Source: Clostridiaceae bacterium (GTDB lineage: Bacteria > Bacillota > Clostridia > Lachnospirales > Lachnospiraceae). Taken from it: a DNA stretch of 64,000 nt. Below the pieces are notes generated by a model. It did not search any database. It saw nothing but the letters and a program-made list of their open reading frames with translations, and was not told where the DNA came from. Below, one piece after another: positions 1-8,184 of the stretch. A program made the position numbers and the translations under genes. The stretch's first letter is position 1. Each line of letters opens with the position of its first letter. The stretch lies in the NCBI GenBank assembly GCA_910575435.1, contig CAJTGI010000005.1, positions 186,001 through 250,000 on the forward strand, given 5' to 3'.

Positions 1-14
1 CATGTCATCCTCCT
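1..14 (-). promoter_or_regulatory. Ribosome binding site and start codon of a gene running off the left edge
   Basis: On the minus strand an AGGAGG (positions 9-14) sits 5 nt before an ATG at 3-1. This is a near-ideal translation start, but only the start codon lies in the window, so the product cannot be named. Confidence 0.6.
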
Positions 15-95
15 AAATCATACTCAAAAGTATATTTTACGCTTGCAATACGCCAGCTATGCTGACATAAACACTAAATGAAGAACGCTGGTTCT

Positions 96-164
96 GCATT
101 CTTCCTATGTGTAATCTTAGAAGTTCTTAGTCAGCATTTTTTTGCCGGCTTAGAACTTTCTTTA
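96..164. repeat. Dispersed imperfect-hairpin repeat, copy 1
   Basis: This stretch shares GCATTCTTCCTA, CTTAGTCAGCATTTTTT and GGCTTAGAACTTT with 32387-32472. Its core forms an imperfect hairpin (AAGTTCTTAGTCAGC against GCCGGCTTAGAACTT). A second small hairpin (GAAGAACGC against GCATTCTTC) precedes it at about 80-104. It lies just downstream of the stop of the surface-protein gene. The rest of 15-225 shows no gene. Confidence 0.5.
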
Positions 165-225
165 CACAATTTTCTTGCTCCAATTTATCATTCTACCATA
201 GCCCATCATGATTTGCAACTTTTCT

Positions 226-1077
226 CTAACGGTTTCTTTTGGTCACCACTGCAAGGCAAGCCAGCACGCCGCCAATGGCCGCCACAATCGTCGCCACGAT
301 TCCCACCTGATTTCCCATGGGAAGCTTCCCGGATTCTGCCGGATTCTCACTTTCCTCTGGCGCCTGGGTAATCTCCGGCACGGGGGTATCTCTGCTCTCT
401 TTTGACGGAGCCGCCGACTCCTCCGGCGTGGCTGTAGGCCGGGGCGAAGGGGTACTAGGCTTCTCTCCCTTGTCATAATCAAACCCGCTGACGGTAAAGC
501 GAATCTTGATTTCATTCTCTCTATTCCCAGGCACGCTTCTCGTAGAAATCGCTCCCTTTACCTCCTCATTCACCGGATGGATGGCCAGCAGGACAGAATT
601 CTTGCGGTACATCTTGCTAGTATCCAGCACTGGCTTGTCAAAGGTGCGAAGCACCCTCCCGTCAATGCTCACCGACATATTGGAAAACTTGATTTCCTTC
701 GTGTTTGGAATGTCCGTGGCCACATATAATTTCCGAAAGGAACGATTTCCATGAAAATCAGCATTTTTCAGCGAGACCGTGTAGGTTCCATTCCCCTTGA
801 CAGCCACGTCCTTAAAGGTCCCCTCCGACTCTTCTGCCCGATCGGCGCCGCTCCCCTGGGAGCGCTCCCGCTTCAATGTCTGAAAGCCATCCGCCTTTTC
901 TGCCTTGCCATCAAAATAGGCATCCCGAAATACCCTTCTATAGGAATCCGTCTGCACCCCCAGGGCCGCTCGGTACTCCCCGTAGGTATCCACCTTCTGT
1001 TCCGCCACTGCCGGACGCGCGCCAGCCATCAGCAACGCCCCCGCCAACAATATCCCTGCCACTGCTCTTTTTCTCAT
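226..1077 (-). CDS. Secreted, C-terminally anchored surface protein with a GH5-associated beta-rich domain
   Basis: The 283-residue product starts with a signal peptide ending AVA-E at about residue 25. A beta-rich region follows at about 75-205, then a Pro/Thr/Glu/Ser-rich linker to about 250, then one hydrophobic segment and a KRNR tail. The tail looks like a cell-wall sorting signal, but it has LPMGN rather than LPXTG, so simple membrane anchoring is equally likely. The middle region resembles a part of the GH5 enzyme at 17324-19885: both have YTVS, a TDI motif about 20 residues later and a DG turn. A carbohydrate- or wall-associated role is therefore inferred, not shown. ATG at 1077 is preferred over the upstream in-frame start because GAGGG precedes it. 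Function is otherwise unknown. Confidence 0.75.
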   Translation of the reverse strand: MRKRAVAGILLAGALLMAGARPAVAEQKVDTYGEYRAALGVQTDSYRRVFRDAYFDGKAEKADGFQTLKRERSQGSGADRAEESEGTFKDVAVKGNGTYTVSLKNADFHGNRSFRKLYVATDIPNTKEIKFSNMSVSIDGRVLRTFDKPVLDTSKMYRKNSVLLAIHPVNEEVKGAISTRSVPGNRENEIKIRFTVSGFDYDKGEKPSTPSPRPTATPEESAAPSKESRDTPVPEITQAPEESENPAESGKLPMGNQVGIVATIVAAIGGVLACLAVVTKRNR

Positions 1078-1205
1078 CGATTCACATCCCTCTCTCTCTC
1101 GGATGCCAAGTTGCATCTACAGAAAATCTTCCATGGCCATTCACATTCACCCAACCATTCCCGAAAGATTTCCTCCGCCTATGGCATGTTTCCTGATTAT
1201 CCGAT

Positions 1206-1652
1206 TTACTGTCTCCCTGTACTGCCGAATCCGCCTCTGTCCTCCCCCGTCAAGTGTTCCACTTCCTGGAATGCAATTCTGGGCTGGTTCTCCATAATGC
1301 GAAACTGGCAAATCCTGTCATTCACCCGAATCTGGGTATCCCGCATGGCAATCACCGGCACATGCCACATATCATTATCACCGCAATAAGAGCCGTCAAT
1401 CACTCCCATGTGATTTGCCTGGATAATTCCAAAATTCTTGTATGTGCTGCTGCGGGGCACCACATGGGCCTCATACCCCCTTGGCAGTTCCATGGCAACC
1501 CCCAGGGGAATCAACCGAAACTCCCCCTGCTTTAACGCCACATCCTCCGATGCCCGCAAATCAATCCAGTCGGACTTTCCGTCAATGTAATCTAGCTTGT
1601 CTATTTTGTCTGTAAAATACTTGATCTTAATGCATTCTTTCTTCTTTTCCAC
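1206..1652 (-). CDS. dut: dUTP diphosphatase (trimeric dUTPase family)
   Basis: This enzyme hydrolyses dUTP to dUMP and pyrophosphate, which keeps uracil out of DNA. The 148-residue protein carries the five dUTPase motifs in order: DLRASEDV (31-38), PRSSTYKN (66-73), [12 protein letters not shown] (83-94), RICQFRI (113-119) and the glycine-rich RGGFGSTG near the C terminus. The frame stays open to a TTG at 1739, but that codon coincides with the predicted transcription start. The GTG at 1652, preceded by AGGG, is therefore the better start. dCTP deaminases share the fold, but the intact fifth motif favours dUTPase. It appears to be transcribed alone from the promoter at 1745-1773. Confidence 0.9.
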   Translation of the reverse strand: MEKKKECIKIKYFTDKIDKLDYIDGKSDWIDLRASEDVALKQGEFRLIPLGVAMELPRGYEAHVVPRSSTYKNFGIIQANHMGVIDGSYCGDNDMWHVPVIAMRDTQIRVNDRICQFRIMENQPRIAFQEVEHLTGEDRGGFGSTGRQ

Positions 1653-1744
1653 TCTAATGCCCTGCCATTCATTCAAAATAATCTTGTGATTTTCTCGAAA
1701 CTCCCTTCTCCGATTCCAGAAATGGGTCAAAATCCACAACTTTT

Positions 1745-1773
1745 AGTATAACAAGGATATCCACAAAAAACAA
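1745..1773 (-). promoter_or_regulatory. Sigma-A promoter of dut
   Basis: On the minus strand TTGTTT (1773-1768), a 17-nt spacer and TATACT (1750-1745) form a standard promoter. Transcription should start near 1738, about 85 nt before the GTG start at 1652. Confidence 0.7.
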
Positions 1774-1857
1774 CTAATTCTTCCAAAAATATCCGCATGG
1801 CACAAAACCTGCCACCTCGTCCGGATCAATCCATCTGCCAAGCATAACATCTATATT

Positions 1858-2268
1858 TTATACTATCAATCCGCTTTTTATTTCATACTTCAACTCAATT
1901 ATTTTTTTATAAATGATTCGTATCGTATCCTTAAATGCTTTATCGTCCTTTCCAGTAGGGTCGCTCAATCCCCAATCCTCTCTATGTCTACAAGGAATCG
2001 CAGGACATCTCAGGTCACATCCCATTGTAATCACAATATCTACCGGTGGAATATCTGATAATAACTTTGAATATTGTGACTTTTCCAAATCTATCTGATA
2101 CATTTCTTTCATCAAACGAACAGCATCTTGATTGATTTGTGGCTTTGTTTCCGAACCAGCAGAATAACTATCAAAAACATCTGAAGCAAGATACTTTCCC
2201 AATGCTTCCGCAATTTGACTACGACAGGAATTATGCACGCATATAAAAGCCACCTTAAGTTTGCTCAT
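1858..2268 (-). CDS. arsC: Arsenate reductase, low-molecular-weight phosphatase (thioredoxin-coupled) type
   Basis: The 136-residue protein has the phosphatase-loop motif CVHNSCR (10-16) near its N terminus. Downstream cysteines at 84, 88 and 93, in MGCDLRC..PC, can provide the resolving thiols of the thioredoxin-linked family. It reduces arsenate to arsenite in the cytoplasm. It is the last gene of the arsR-permease-redox-arsC run. The resolving-cysteine spacing differs from the Bacillus C82/C89 pair, so the exact relay is uncertain. The DNA is clearly more AT-rich than the flanking dut and LRR genes, consistent with acquisition of the operon as a block. Confidence 0.9.
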   Translation of the reverse strand: MSKLKVAFICVHNSCRSQIAEALGKYLASDVFDSYSAGSETKPQINQDAVRLMKEMYQIDLEKSQYSKLLSDIPPVDIVITMGCDLRCPAIPCRHREDWGLSDPTGKDDKAFKDTIRIIYKKIIELKYEIKSGLIV

Positions 2269-2309
2269 AGGTCTAACCAGCCTTTCATTGTTCTTTCATT
2301 GCTAAATCT

Positions 2310-2645
2310 TTATTTCGTTATTAATAGTTCTTTGACTTCTCCCACTGATAATACTTTTCCGTATGATACAACTTTGCCATCAATGACTAATGCAGGTGTA
2401 GAAATCACTCCATAACTTGCAATTTCCCCAAAGTCAACAATATGTTCAACTTCATAATCTAATTGAAGTTCAGATAGTGCAATTTTTGCAGATTCTTCCA
2501 ACTCCATACACTTTGCGCAACCCGAACCAAGTATTTTAATTCCTCTGTCTTGTCTTTTTATTTCAGCATTCTGCATAGCTTCTGGTGTGCAATTTCTGCT
2601 ACAGCAACAAGAATTTGCTTCTTTCTTCTTTCCAAATAATTTCAT
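2310..2645 (-). CDS. Small thioredoxin-fold (redox-active disulfide) protein
   Basis: The 111-residue protein has a GSGCAKC motif (active CxxC at 43/46) followed by a thioredoxin-like beta-alpha-beta core with a TPALVIDG turn (cis-Pro region). The first 20 residues are Lys- and Cys-rich (CCC at 13-15, C19), an extension that could bind a soft metal. It resembles the 'redox-active disulfide protein 2' family, often found beside DUF318/ArsP permeases. It lies between the permease and arsC in one transcript, so it may recycle ArsC or hand metalloid-thiol species to the permease. The partner is inferred from position only. Confidence 0.8.
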   Translation of the reverse strand: MKLFGKKKEANSCCCSRNCTPEAMQNAEIKRQDRGIKILGSGCAKCMELEESAKIALSELQLDYEVEHIVDFGEIASYGVISTPALVIDGKVVSYGKVLSVGEVKELLITK

Positions 2646-2663
2646 CGGTCATTCTCTCCTTTT

Positions 2664-3677
2664 TTACATAAATAATTTGCTAAACATATTAAACCCATAG
2701 CCTACAATTATAATTCCTAGTGTGCAAATAAAAATAAATAATGCTAATAATTGAGGCTTTATTACCTTTTTTAGCATAATCAAAGATGGCAAACTTAATG
2801 TTGTTACTGCCATCATAAATGACAAAATCGTACCTAATTGAGCCCCCTTCCCAAGCAATGCTTCTGCAACAGGGATTGTTCCAAAAATATCGGCATACAT
2901 CGGTATTCCAACAAGCGTTGCTAAAATAACGCCAAAGGGATTGTCACCTCCTAAAACACTTTCAATCCAGCTTTCCGGTATCCAATTATGAATAATCGCA
3001 CCAATTCCCACGCCAATCAATATATAGGGAAATATTTTTTTTAATGTCCCGGCTACTTGATCTTTCGCATATCCCACTCGATCTTTTTTAGTCAGTGTAG
3101 GAGAATCGATATCTGCACTTCTTGCATGCTTCACAAAATCTTCTACATGCCCTTCCATATGTAGTTTTTGAATCAATGTTCCTCCAATTATGGCAATGAT
3201 TAGCCCAACAATCACGTAAGCAAAAGCAACCTTTGCCCCGAAAATACTCATTAACAACACAAGACTTCCTAAATCAACCATTGGAGATGAAATCAGAAAA
3301 GAAAACGTTGCACCAAGGGATAGTCCTGCACTTGTAAATCCGATAAATAGCGGAATGGAAGAACAAGAGCAAAAAGGAGTAACCGTCCCTAATAACGCAG
3401 ATACGATATTCCCTCCTAAGCCATGAAAGCGACCTAGTATTTTCTTGCTTCTTTCTGGCGGAAAATAACTTTGTATATATGAAATAAAAAAAATCAACAA
3501 GCATAATAAAACTGTAATCTTAACTACATCATACAGAAAAAACTGAATGCTTCCACCTAAACGGCTTTCAGAATTGATCCCCAATTGCGATAACACATTG
3601 CCCAATAAGCCATTCAGCCATTTCATACCTAATATTTGGTCTTGAAATAAAAACCATACTGATTTTAATGCCTCCAA
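2664..3677 (-). CDS. ArsP/DUF318-type permease
   Basis: The 337-residue integral membrane protein has about eight hydrophobic segments in two halves joined by a charged loop near 165-205. It carries the family's TPFCSCSSIP motif in the first half and a GIPMYADIFGT motif in the second. Characterised ArsP permeases export trivalent organoarsenicals; others in the family are associated with different metalloids. The arsR/arsC context supports arsenic export here. It starts 11 bp after the arsR stop, so the two are co-transcribed. The exact substrate cannot be read from sequence. Confidence 0.85.
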   Translation of the reverse strand: MEALKSVWFLFQDQILGMKWLNGLLGNVLSQLGINSESRLGGSIQFFLYDVVKITVLLCLLIFFISYIQSYFPPERSKKILGRFHGLGGNIVSALLGTVTPFCSCSSIPLFIGFTSAGLSLGATFSFLISSPMVDLGSLVLLMSIFGAKVAFAYVIVGLIIAIIGGTLIQKLHMEGHVEDFVKHARSADIDSPTLTKKDRVGYAKDQVAGTLKKIFPYILIGVGIGAIIHNWIPESWIESVLGGDNPFGVILATLVGIPMYADIFGTIPVAEALLGKGAQLGTILSFMMAVTTLSLPSLIMLKKVIKPQLLALFIFICTLGIIIVGYGFNMFSKLFM

Positions 3678-3688
3678 ATTATCCCTCC

Positions 3689-3985
3689 TTATATTGAGTG
3701 TTTTTCCTTAACTGGCGTAGTCAATTCCATTAAGCGCATAGATGCGTACTCGCTCCCGTCCTTGCTCAGACTGTAATACGTCCATTTTCCATCCTGCCTA
3801 GCGATAACAAAGCCAGAGCCACAAAGAATCTTCATGTGATAGGATAGAGCCGATTGACCTATATCCATATTATCCATGAGAACACATGCACATTTCTCTC
3901 CACTTTTTAATTGGTCTAAAATAACCAACCTCTTTTCATCACAAAGCGCTTTAAATATTTTAGCATCCCTTGAAAAATCAGTCAT
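3689..3985 (-). CDS. arsR: ArsR-family metalloregulator
   Basis: This 98-residue winged-helix repressor has a recognition-helix region of the ArsR type (QSALSYHMKIL, about 44-54). A CAC pair at residues 32/34 sits where ArsR proteins bind As(III) or Sb(III). GAGGAG lies 8 nt upstream of the ATG at 3985; the earlier in-frame GTG and ATG codons are too close to it. The gene is autoregulated in all likelihood: a 22-bp palindrome at 3999-4020 lies between its promoter and ribosome site. It heads the operon running to arsC. Confidence 0.9.
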   Translation of the reverse strand: MTDFSRDAKIFKALCDEKRLVILDQLKSGEKCACVLMDNMDIGQSALSYHMKILCGSGFVIARQDGKWTYYSLSKDGSEYASMRLMELTTPVKEKHSI

Positions 3986-3998
3986 AATCATCACTCCT

Positions 3999-4020
3999 CA
4001 TATCAAATTATTTTGATATG
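3999..4020. promoter_or_regulatory. ArsR operator palindrome
   Basis: Perfect 9-bp inverted arms CATATCAAA and TTTGATATG are separated by TTAT. The site begins at the predicted transcription start of arsR, so bound repressor would block the promoter. Confidence 0.8.
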
Positions 4021-4023
4021 TTT

Positions 4024-4052
4024 ATCATAATGTAAGAAATACGCTTTGTCAA
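4024..4052 (-). promoter_or_regulatory. Promoter of the ars operon
   Basis: On the minus strand a consensus TTGACA (4052-4047), 17 nt and TATGAT (4029-4024) precede arsR. This is the strongest promoter match in the left half of the window. Confidence 0.85.
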
Positions 4053-4121
4053 TATACAGATTAAAAATATTTGATCTGAGTTTTTAACGCGCATGCATTT
4101 ATATCGAAAAATAACCAATTT

Positions 4122-4145
4122 AAAACCCCGCAGCAAGCTGCGGGG
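4122..4145 (-). terminator. Terminator of the LRR_5 surface-protein gene
   Basis: CCCCGCAGC and GCTGCGGGG form a 9-bp GC-rich stem with a two-base loop. On the minus strand it is followed by TTTTA, just downstream of the stop at 4154. Confidence 0.85.
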
Positions 4146-4153
4146 CAATTCAA

Positions 4154-5848
4154 TCAAACTTTTGCTATGACCACTTTCTTTCCCTGTCCCTTGTTGGTAA
4201 ACAGCGTGCGGTATTTTTTCAACCGGATCGTAGGCACGGAAATCTTGCAGTGGTTGACACCCTTCAATGCCCGATTCCCCACTGTCTTAAGCTTCAGGGA
4301 CTTCACAAGCATCGAAGCCAGTTTCTTACAGTTCTTAAACGTATTATTGCCAATCTTGGTCACCTGGGAATTGATGATGACCGAGCGAAGGTTCAGGCAG
4401 TTCTCCAATGCGCTGGCCCCAATGGCAACTTTCTTGCCGCCCACGGCACCAAACATAACCTTGCCCTTCTTCGTCTTCGCCGGCTTCTTCCCCAGCGTGA
4501 GCTTTTTCAGCTTCTTGCAATTCTTAAAGGCCTTCGCACCCACCGTCTTCACGGATGCGGGAAGAGATACGGAGCCAAGCTTGGCACATCCCGAGAAGGA
4601 CTCTGCACTCAACGTGGTGGTCTTGTTGGAGAATGTCACCTTTTTTAAGTTCTTGCAGTTCTTGAACGCTTTCTTGCCAATCACCTTTACATTCTTGCCA
4701 AGCTTCACATTCTGTACCTTGCTCCCGGAAAATGCACCGGAAGAAATGGTTGTCACAGGATAGCTCTTTCCATTGATGGTCACCTTGTCTGGCACGGTAA
4801 CCGTCTTCTTGCCTGTCTTGATGCCAGCATAGGACACAGAGCCAGAGCCATTGCTTATATATATGACATTAACCACCGTCACCGTAATCCCGGGCTTAGT
4901 TATATCCACTTGGGAAGGATCTTGCGAACTGGAAGGAGCCTTCGTCGGTTCTTCTGTCTGACCTGGCACCTTGGTAGGCACCGTGGTATTGCTTGGCACC
5001 TTCGTGGGTTCCGTGGTATTACCCGGTGCTTTGGTAGGCTCCAAGGTACTGTCTGGCACTTCCGTAGGCTTTGCAGAACCATCTGGCATTTTCGTGGGCT
5101 CCATGGTATCTTCCGGTGCCTTCGTAGGCTCCGTGGTAATCTCCGGTACCTTTGTGGGCTCCGGCGTACTGTCCGGCAACTTCGTAGGCTCCAGAGTAGG
5201 ATTTGGCTCGCCTGTCGCCTGAGCGCCGTCATTTACGCCAATTTTATATGTCGCATAAAAACCATTGGGAAACACAGTCTTTTTTCGGGTTTCCTCATCG
5301 TAACCTACCGTATATTCCCCCTCTGCCAGGCCGGAAATATATGTCCCGCATGTATAATGATTAACCTCCGCATCATAGCACACCATGTCTTGCGTAGTGC
5401 CGGTAATGCTTCCATCCTTCATTCCCGGCGCAGAGACATTGTACGCATCTACTCCTGACAAGGAATCTACTTTCATCATATTCTTAAACTGCTTTAACGA
5501 ATAACCAACAACCTCGCCATGAAGTTTCGCCTCTACCTTGATATATCCTGACGACGGCAGGGACGTGGTTCCCGGCTGAATCGTCAGGCATGTTGTCTCA
5601 TTCAGCAGATTCATATCCTCGGTAGTGCTGCCGACATACCAGGCAAAATCCAGATCATCTTCATTCAGGACATCCAATTTATCCATATCCACTCTCAGCT
5701 GAACCGAAAAATCCCCTGTGATGCATCCCACGATATAAATCTTTTGGGGGGAAGCGCCAGCCACCTTGGCGGTATCAACCGGAAGCCATCCGACAAGCAG
5801 AGCGATGCATAACAGACAGGCCAGTCTCTTCTTAAAAAAAACTTTCAT
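4154..5848 (-). CDS. Secreted protein with EPTK-type linker repeats and C-terminal LRR_5 (BspA-like) repeats
   Basis: The 564-residue product has a signal peptide (about 1-32) and an unrecognised N-terminal region to about 200. A low-complexity linker of repeated EPTK-x-P units follows (about 212-305). The C-terminal half contains BspA-type leucine-rich repeats of the form IGKKAFKNCKNLKKVTF, of which five are readable. LRR_5 domains of this type occur on extracellular adhesins and enzymes of gut and oral anaerobes, so surface binding is a reasonable guess. No catalytic domain or sorting motif was recognised. The very basic LRR region is like the tail of the GH5 protein at 17.3 kb. AGGAGG lies 9 nt before the ATG. 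Confidence 0.85.
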   Translation of the reverse strand: MKVFFKKRLACLLCIALLVGWLPVDTAKVAGASPQKIYIVGCITGDFSVQLRVDMDKLDVLNEDDLDFAWYVGSTTEDMNLLNETTCLTIQPGTTSLPSSGYIKVEAKLHGEVVGYSLKQFKNMMKVDSLSGVDAYNVSAPGMKDGSITGTTQDMVCYDAEVNHYTCGTYISGLAEGEYTVGYDEETRKKTVFPNGFYATYKIGVNDGAQATGEPNPTLEPTKLPDSTPEPTKVPEITTEPTKAPEDTMEPTKMPDGSAKPTEVPDSTLEPTKAPGNTTEPTKVPSNTTVPTKVPGQTEEPTKAPSSSQDPSQVDITKPGITVTVVNVIYISNGSGSVSYAGIKTGKKTVTVPDKVTINGKSYPVTTISSGAFSGSKVQNVKLGKNVKVIGKKAFKNCKNLKKVTFSNKTTTLSAESFSGCAKLGSVSLPASVKTVGAKAFKNCKKLKKLTLGKKPAKTKKGKVMFGAVGGKKVAIGASALENCLNLRSVIINSQVTKIGNNTFKNCKKLASMLVKSLKLKTVGNRALKGVNHCKISVPTIRLKKYRTLFTNKGQGKKVVIAKV

Positions 5849-6005
5849 TACAACATTCCTCCTATTCCTATAATACTGTATGCTTTGACAACCATCTGCA
5901 TAATTATCTTAAATATACCACTTATTAAAAGGGGCAACAATACTATTTTCGCCATTAAATAATCTATTTTCACCATTTCACTGCATTCATGGCCATTTTA
6001 CCCTA

Positions 6006-7370
6006 TCAATCCGCCACAAGATTGCTAATCCAGATTCCCTTTCGTATGAGAACGGCTCCCACTGCCACTTTGATCAAATCCACAGACTGCACCATGGCAT
6101 ACACGGAGAAAATCGGCAAGCCCGTGCCATTGCACAGCAAGAAGGCAAAAGGCACGGTAATCACCCAGGAGAATACGCTGTCGAATAGGAAGGTAATTAC
6201 AGTCTTTCCCCCGGAGCGCAAAGTAAAGTACAAAGCATTGAGAAATCCCTGCACCGGGAAAAATAGCGCCGTGATGATGATAAACCACTGGCCGTACTGG
6301 CGCACCTGGTCGGTGGTGTCATAGATTTTCGGAAAAATCCCAGACACGCTGACTAAGATCACCGTCAGCCCCAGGCAAATCCCCCCGGTAAACCACATCA
6401 GGCCAAAGGCATTCTTCTTCGCCTTCTGGTACTGACCCGCCCCCAGGGTCTGTCCGCTGAGAATGCCCACTGCCGACCCCAGGGCCACGAAGACCACGTT
6501 TAACAAGTTGCAGATGGCATTGGAGATATTCAGCCCCGGCACGATCTCCAGCCCCCGCATGGAATAGCACTGGGTCAGGGCCGCCATCCCCCCTGCCCAC
6601 AAAAATTCATTAAAGAAAATAGGCAGTCCCTTCTTCACCATAATCACGCACATTTTTCCCGGTATGAGCAATGTGCGGTAAATCCCTTGCAAGAATGTAT
6701 GCCTCTTCGCCTCGGCATGGGACCAGGCTACCACGATGACGCATTCCGTCACCCTGGCAAGCACCGTGGCCAGGGCAGCTCCCCTGACGCCCATCTGGGG
6801 AAATCCGAACTTCCCATAGATGAGCAAATAATTCATCACAATATCCACGAAGACAGAAATCACCCCGGCCACCATAGGCTTCATGCTCTCCCCCGTCTCC
6901 CGCAGGCTGCTGGCATAAATCTGGGTCACGGAAAAGGGAAGAAGCGTGAGAATCATAAGCAGCATATACTGCCACCCCAGTTCCAGTGTAAGTCCGGCAT
7001 TAACCACCTCGCTTTCCCCGTGGAGATACAGTCCTATCATATGTTTCCCGCCCAGAAGGAAGGCAAAGGTCCCCATGATGATGCAGGCAAGGCAGATCCA
7101 GATCTTCATGCGGAAGGTATTGCGAAATCCCTCTTCATTCCCCTGGCCGTAATACTGGGCGCCATAGATCCCCGGCCCCGATATGCCCCCGAACACGGCA
7201 AGATTAAATACGAACAGCAGCTGTCCCACGATGGATACCGCCGTCATAGACTCCGTCCCCAAACTCCCCACCATCACATTGTCAATCAGTCCCACCATAT
7301 TGGTAATGCCATTCTGAATCATCATAGGCACCGCCAGCAAGATGGCCCGCTTATATATGCTTTCTCTCAT
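6006..7370 (-). CDS. MATE-family efflux transporter (first of two)
   Basis: This 454-residue protein of about 12 membrane segments belongs to the MATE/MOP exporter superfamily. It has the N-terminal KRAILLAVPMMIQNGITNMVGLIDNVMVG signature region (quoted in parts: AVPMMIQNG and GLIDNVMVG) and the matching second-half pattern. Family members extrude cationic drugs and metabolites using Na+ or H+ gradients; the substrate here is unknown. GGAG lies 6 nt before ATG 7370, so that start is preferred over the ATG four codons upstream, which has no ribosome site. The leader just upstream holds five successive hairpins (7388-7523). Confidence 0.9.
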   Translation of the reverse strand: MRESIYKRAILLAVPMMIQNGITNMVGLIDNVMVGSLGTESMTAVSIVGQLLFVFNLAVFGGISGPGIYGAQYYGQGNEEGFRNTFRMKIWICLACIIMGTFAFLLGGKHMIGLYLHGESEVVNAGLTLELGWQYMLLMILTLLPFSVTQIYASSLRETGESMKPMVAGVISVFVDIVMNYLLIYGKFGFPQMGVRGAALATVLARVTECVIVVAWSHAEAKRHTFLQGIYRTLLIPGKMCVIMVKKGLPIFFNEFLWAGGMAALTQCYSMRGLEIVPGLNISNAICNLLNVVFVALGSAVGILSGQTLGAGQYQKAKKNAFGLMWFTGGICLGLTVILVSVSGIFPKIYDTTDQVRQYGQWFIIITALFFPVQGFLNALYFTLRSGGKTVITFLFDSVFSWVITVPFAFLLCNGTGLPIFSVYAMVQSVDLIKVAVGAVLIRKGIWISNLVAD

Positions 7371-7387
7371 CTTTTTCTCCATTCCGA

Positions 7388-7523
7388 AGCGCTTTGCGCT
7401 GAGGATGCGAGCAGAATTTCAGATTCTGCTCTGCAATCAATAGAATTTGTGGCGCTTCGGCACAAATTCTAACGGAACTTGTTCCGTTTGTTGAACTAAA
7501 TTGCTCATCAGAGAATTTATTCA
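7388..7523. repeat. Cluster of five consecutive hairpins between the GNAT and MATE genes
   Basis: Five separate inverted repeats stand in a row: AGCGC/GCGCT (7388-7400), AGCAGAAT/ATTCTGCT (7410-7430), AGAATTTGTG/CACAAATTCT (7442-7470), AACGGAAC/GTTCCGTT (7471-7488), and TTGAACTAAATT/AATTTATTCAA with one bulge (7490-7523). Nothing codes here. The last hairpin in the transcript abuts the MATE ribosome site. Confidence 0.75.
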
Positions 7524-7550
7524 ACCTTCTGCTCCTCCATCATCATTTTA

Positions 7551-7970
7551 TCATTTCAGCTGCTTGGTCATTTTCACATGGGGGCATCCCTCGTCCAGAT
7601 ATTCCGAACCCTCCCGGCGATATCCCAATTTCTCATAAAAGCCCGCCACCCTCACCTGTCCCGACAGGCTGATAAAAGCACCACCTAATTCCTCCGCGCA
7701 TGCCTCTGCGGCATCCATCAATATTTTTCCCAATCCCTGTCCACGGTACTCCCTGACAACGGCCACACGCCCCACATGATATGCCTGGTCGTCACTCTGG
7801 AAAAACAGGCGGCAGGTGCCAACAGCCCTCTCCCCGTCAAATAGAACGATATGTTTTGCCGCCCCATCTTTCCCATCAAATTCCTCCTGAAATCCCTGCT
7901 CCTTCACAAAGACTTCCTCCCGTATTCTTCTCGCCTCTTTTGTAAGTTCATAATAAATTTTTGTTTCCAT
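7551..7970 (-). CDS. GNAT-family N-acetyltransferase
   Basis: The 139-residue protein has the acetyl-CoA binding pattern REYRGQGLGKILM in the middle (Q/R-x-x-G-x-G) preceded by a VAVV strand, and the typical C-terminal FYEKLGYRREG turn. Such enzymes move an acetyl group from acetyl-CoA to an amine; the acceptor is unknown. A longer open frame reaches 8084, but its extra N terminus looks like read-through of non-coding DNA. GAGG lies 6 nt before the ATG at 7970; the adjacent ATG at 7973 is possible. Confidence 0.8.
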   Translation of the reverse strand: METKIYYELTKEARRIREEVFVKEQGFQEEFDGKDGAAKHIVLFDGERAVGTCRLFFQSDDQAYHVGRVAVVREYRGQGLGKILMDAAEACAEELGGAFISLSGQVRVAGFYEKLGYRREGSEYLDEGCPHVKMTKQLK

Positions 7971-8111
7971 CATACACCTCTTTCTTTCGTCATATCTAGC
8001 AAGCATTCCCTCTCCCTGCCGTGACAGGCCCGCAAGGGAGAGCAGGCACCAGTATAGCATATAAAAAAATGTCTTACTTAGCATAATCTAGGATGAATTA
8101 TTCCAATCAAG

Positions 8112-8157
8112 AAAAAAGGGAATGCGACAGATAAACTTCTGATATCTGTACATTCCC
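8112..8157 (-). terminator. Terminator downstream of the PAS protein gene
   Basis: Nested inverted repeats GGGAATG/CATTCCC and ACAGATA/TATCTGT are followed on the minus strand by TTTTTT, 28 bp after the stop at 8185. Confidence 0.8.
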
Positions 8158-8184
8158 ACTGGAAATTCTCCCTAGCATCGGGAC

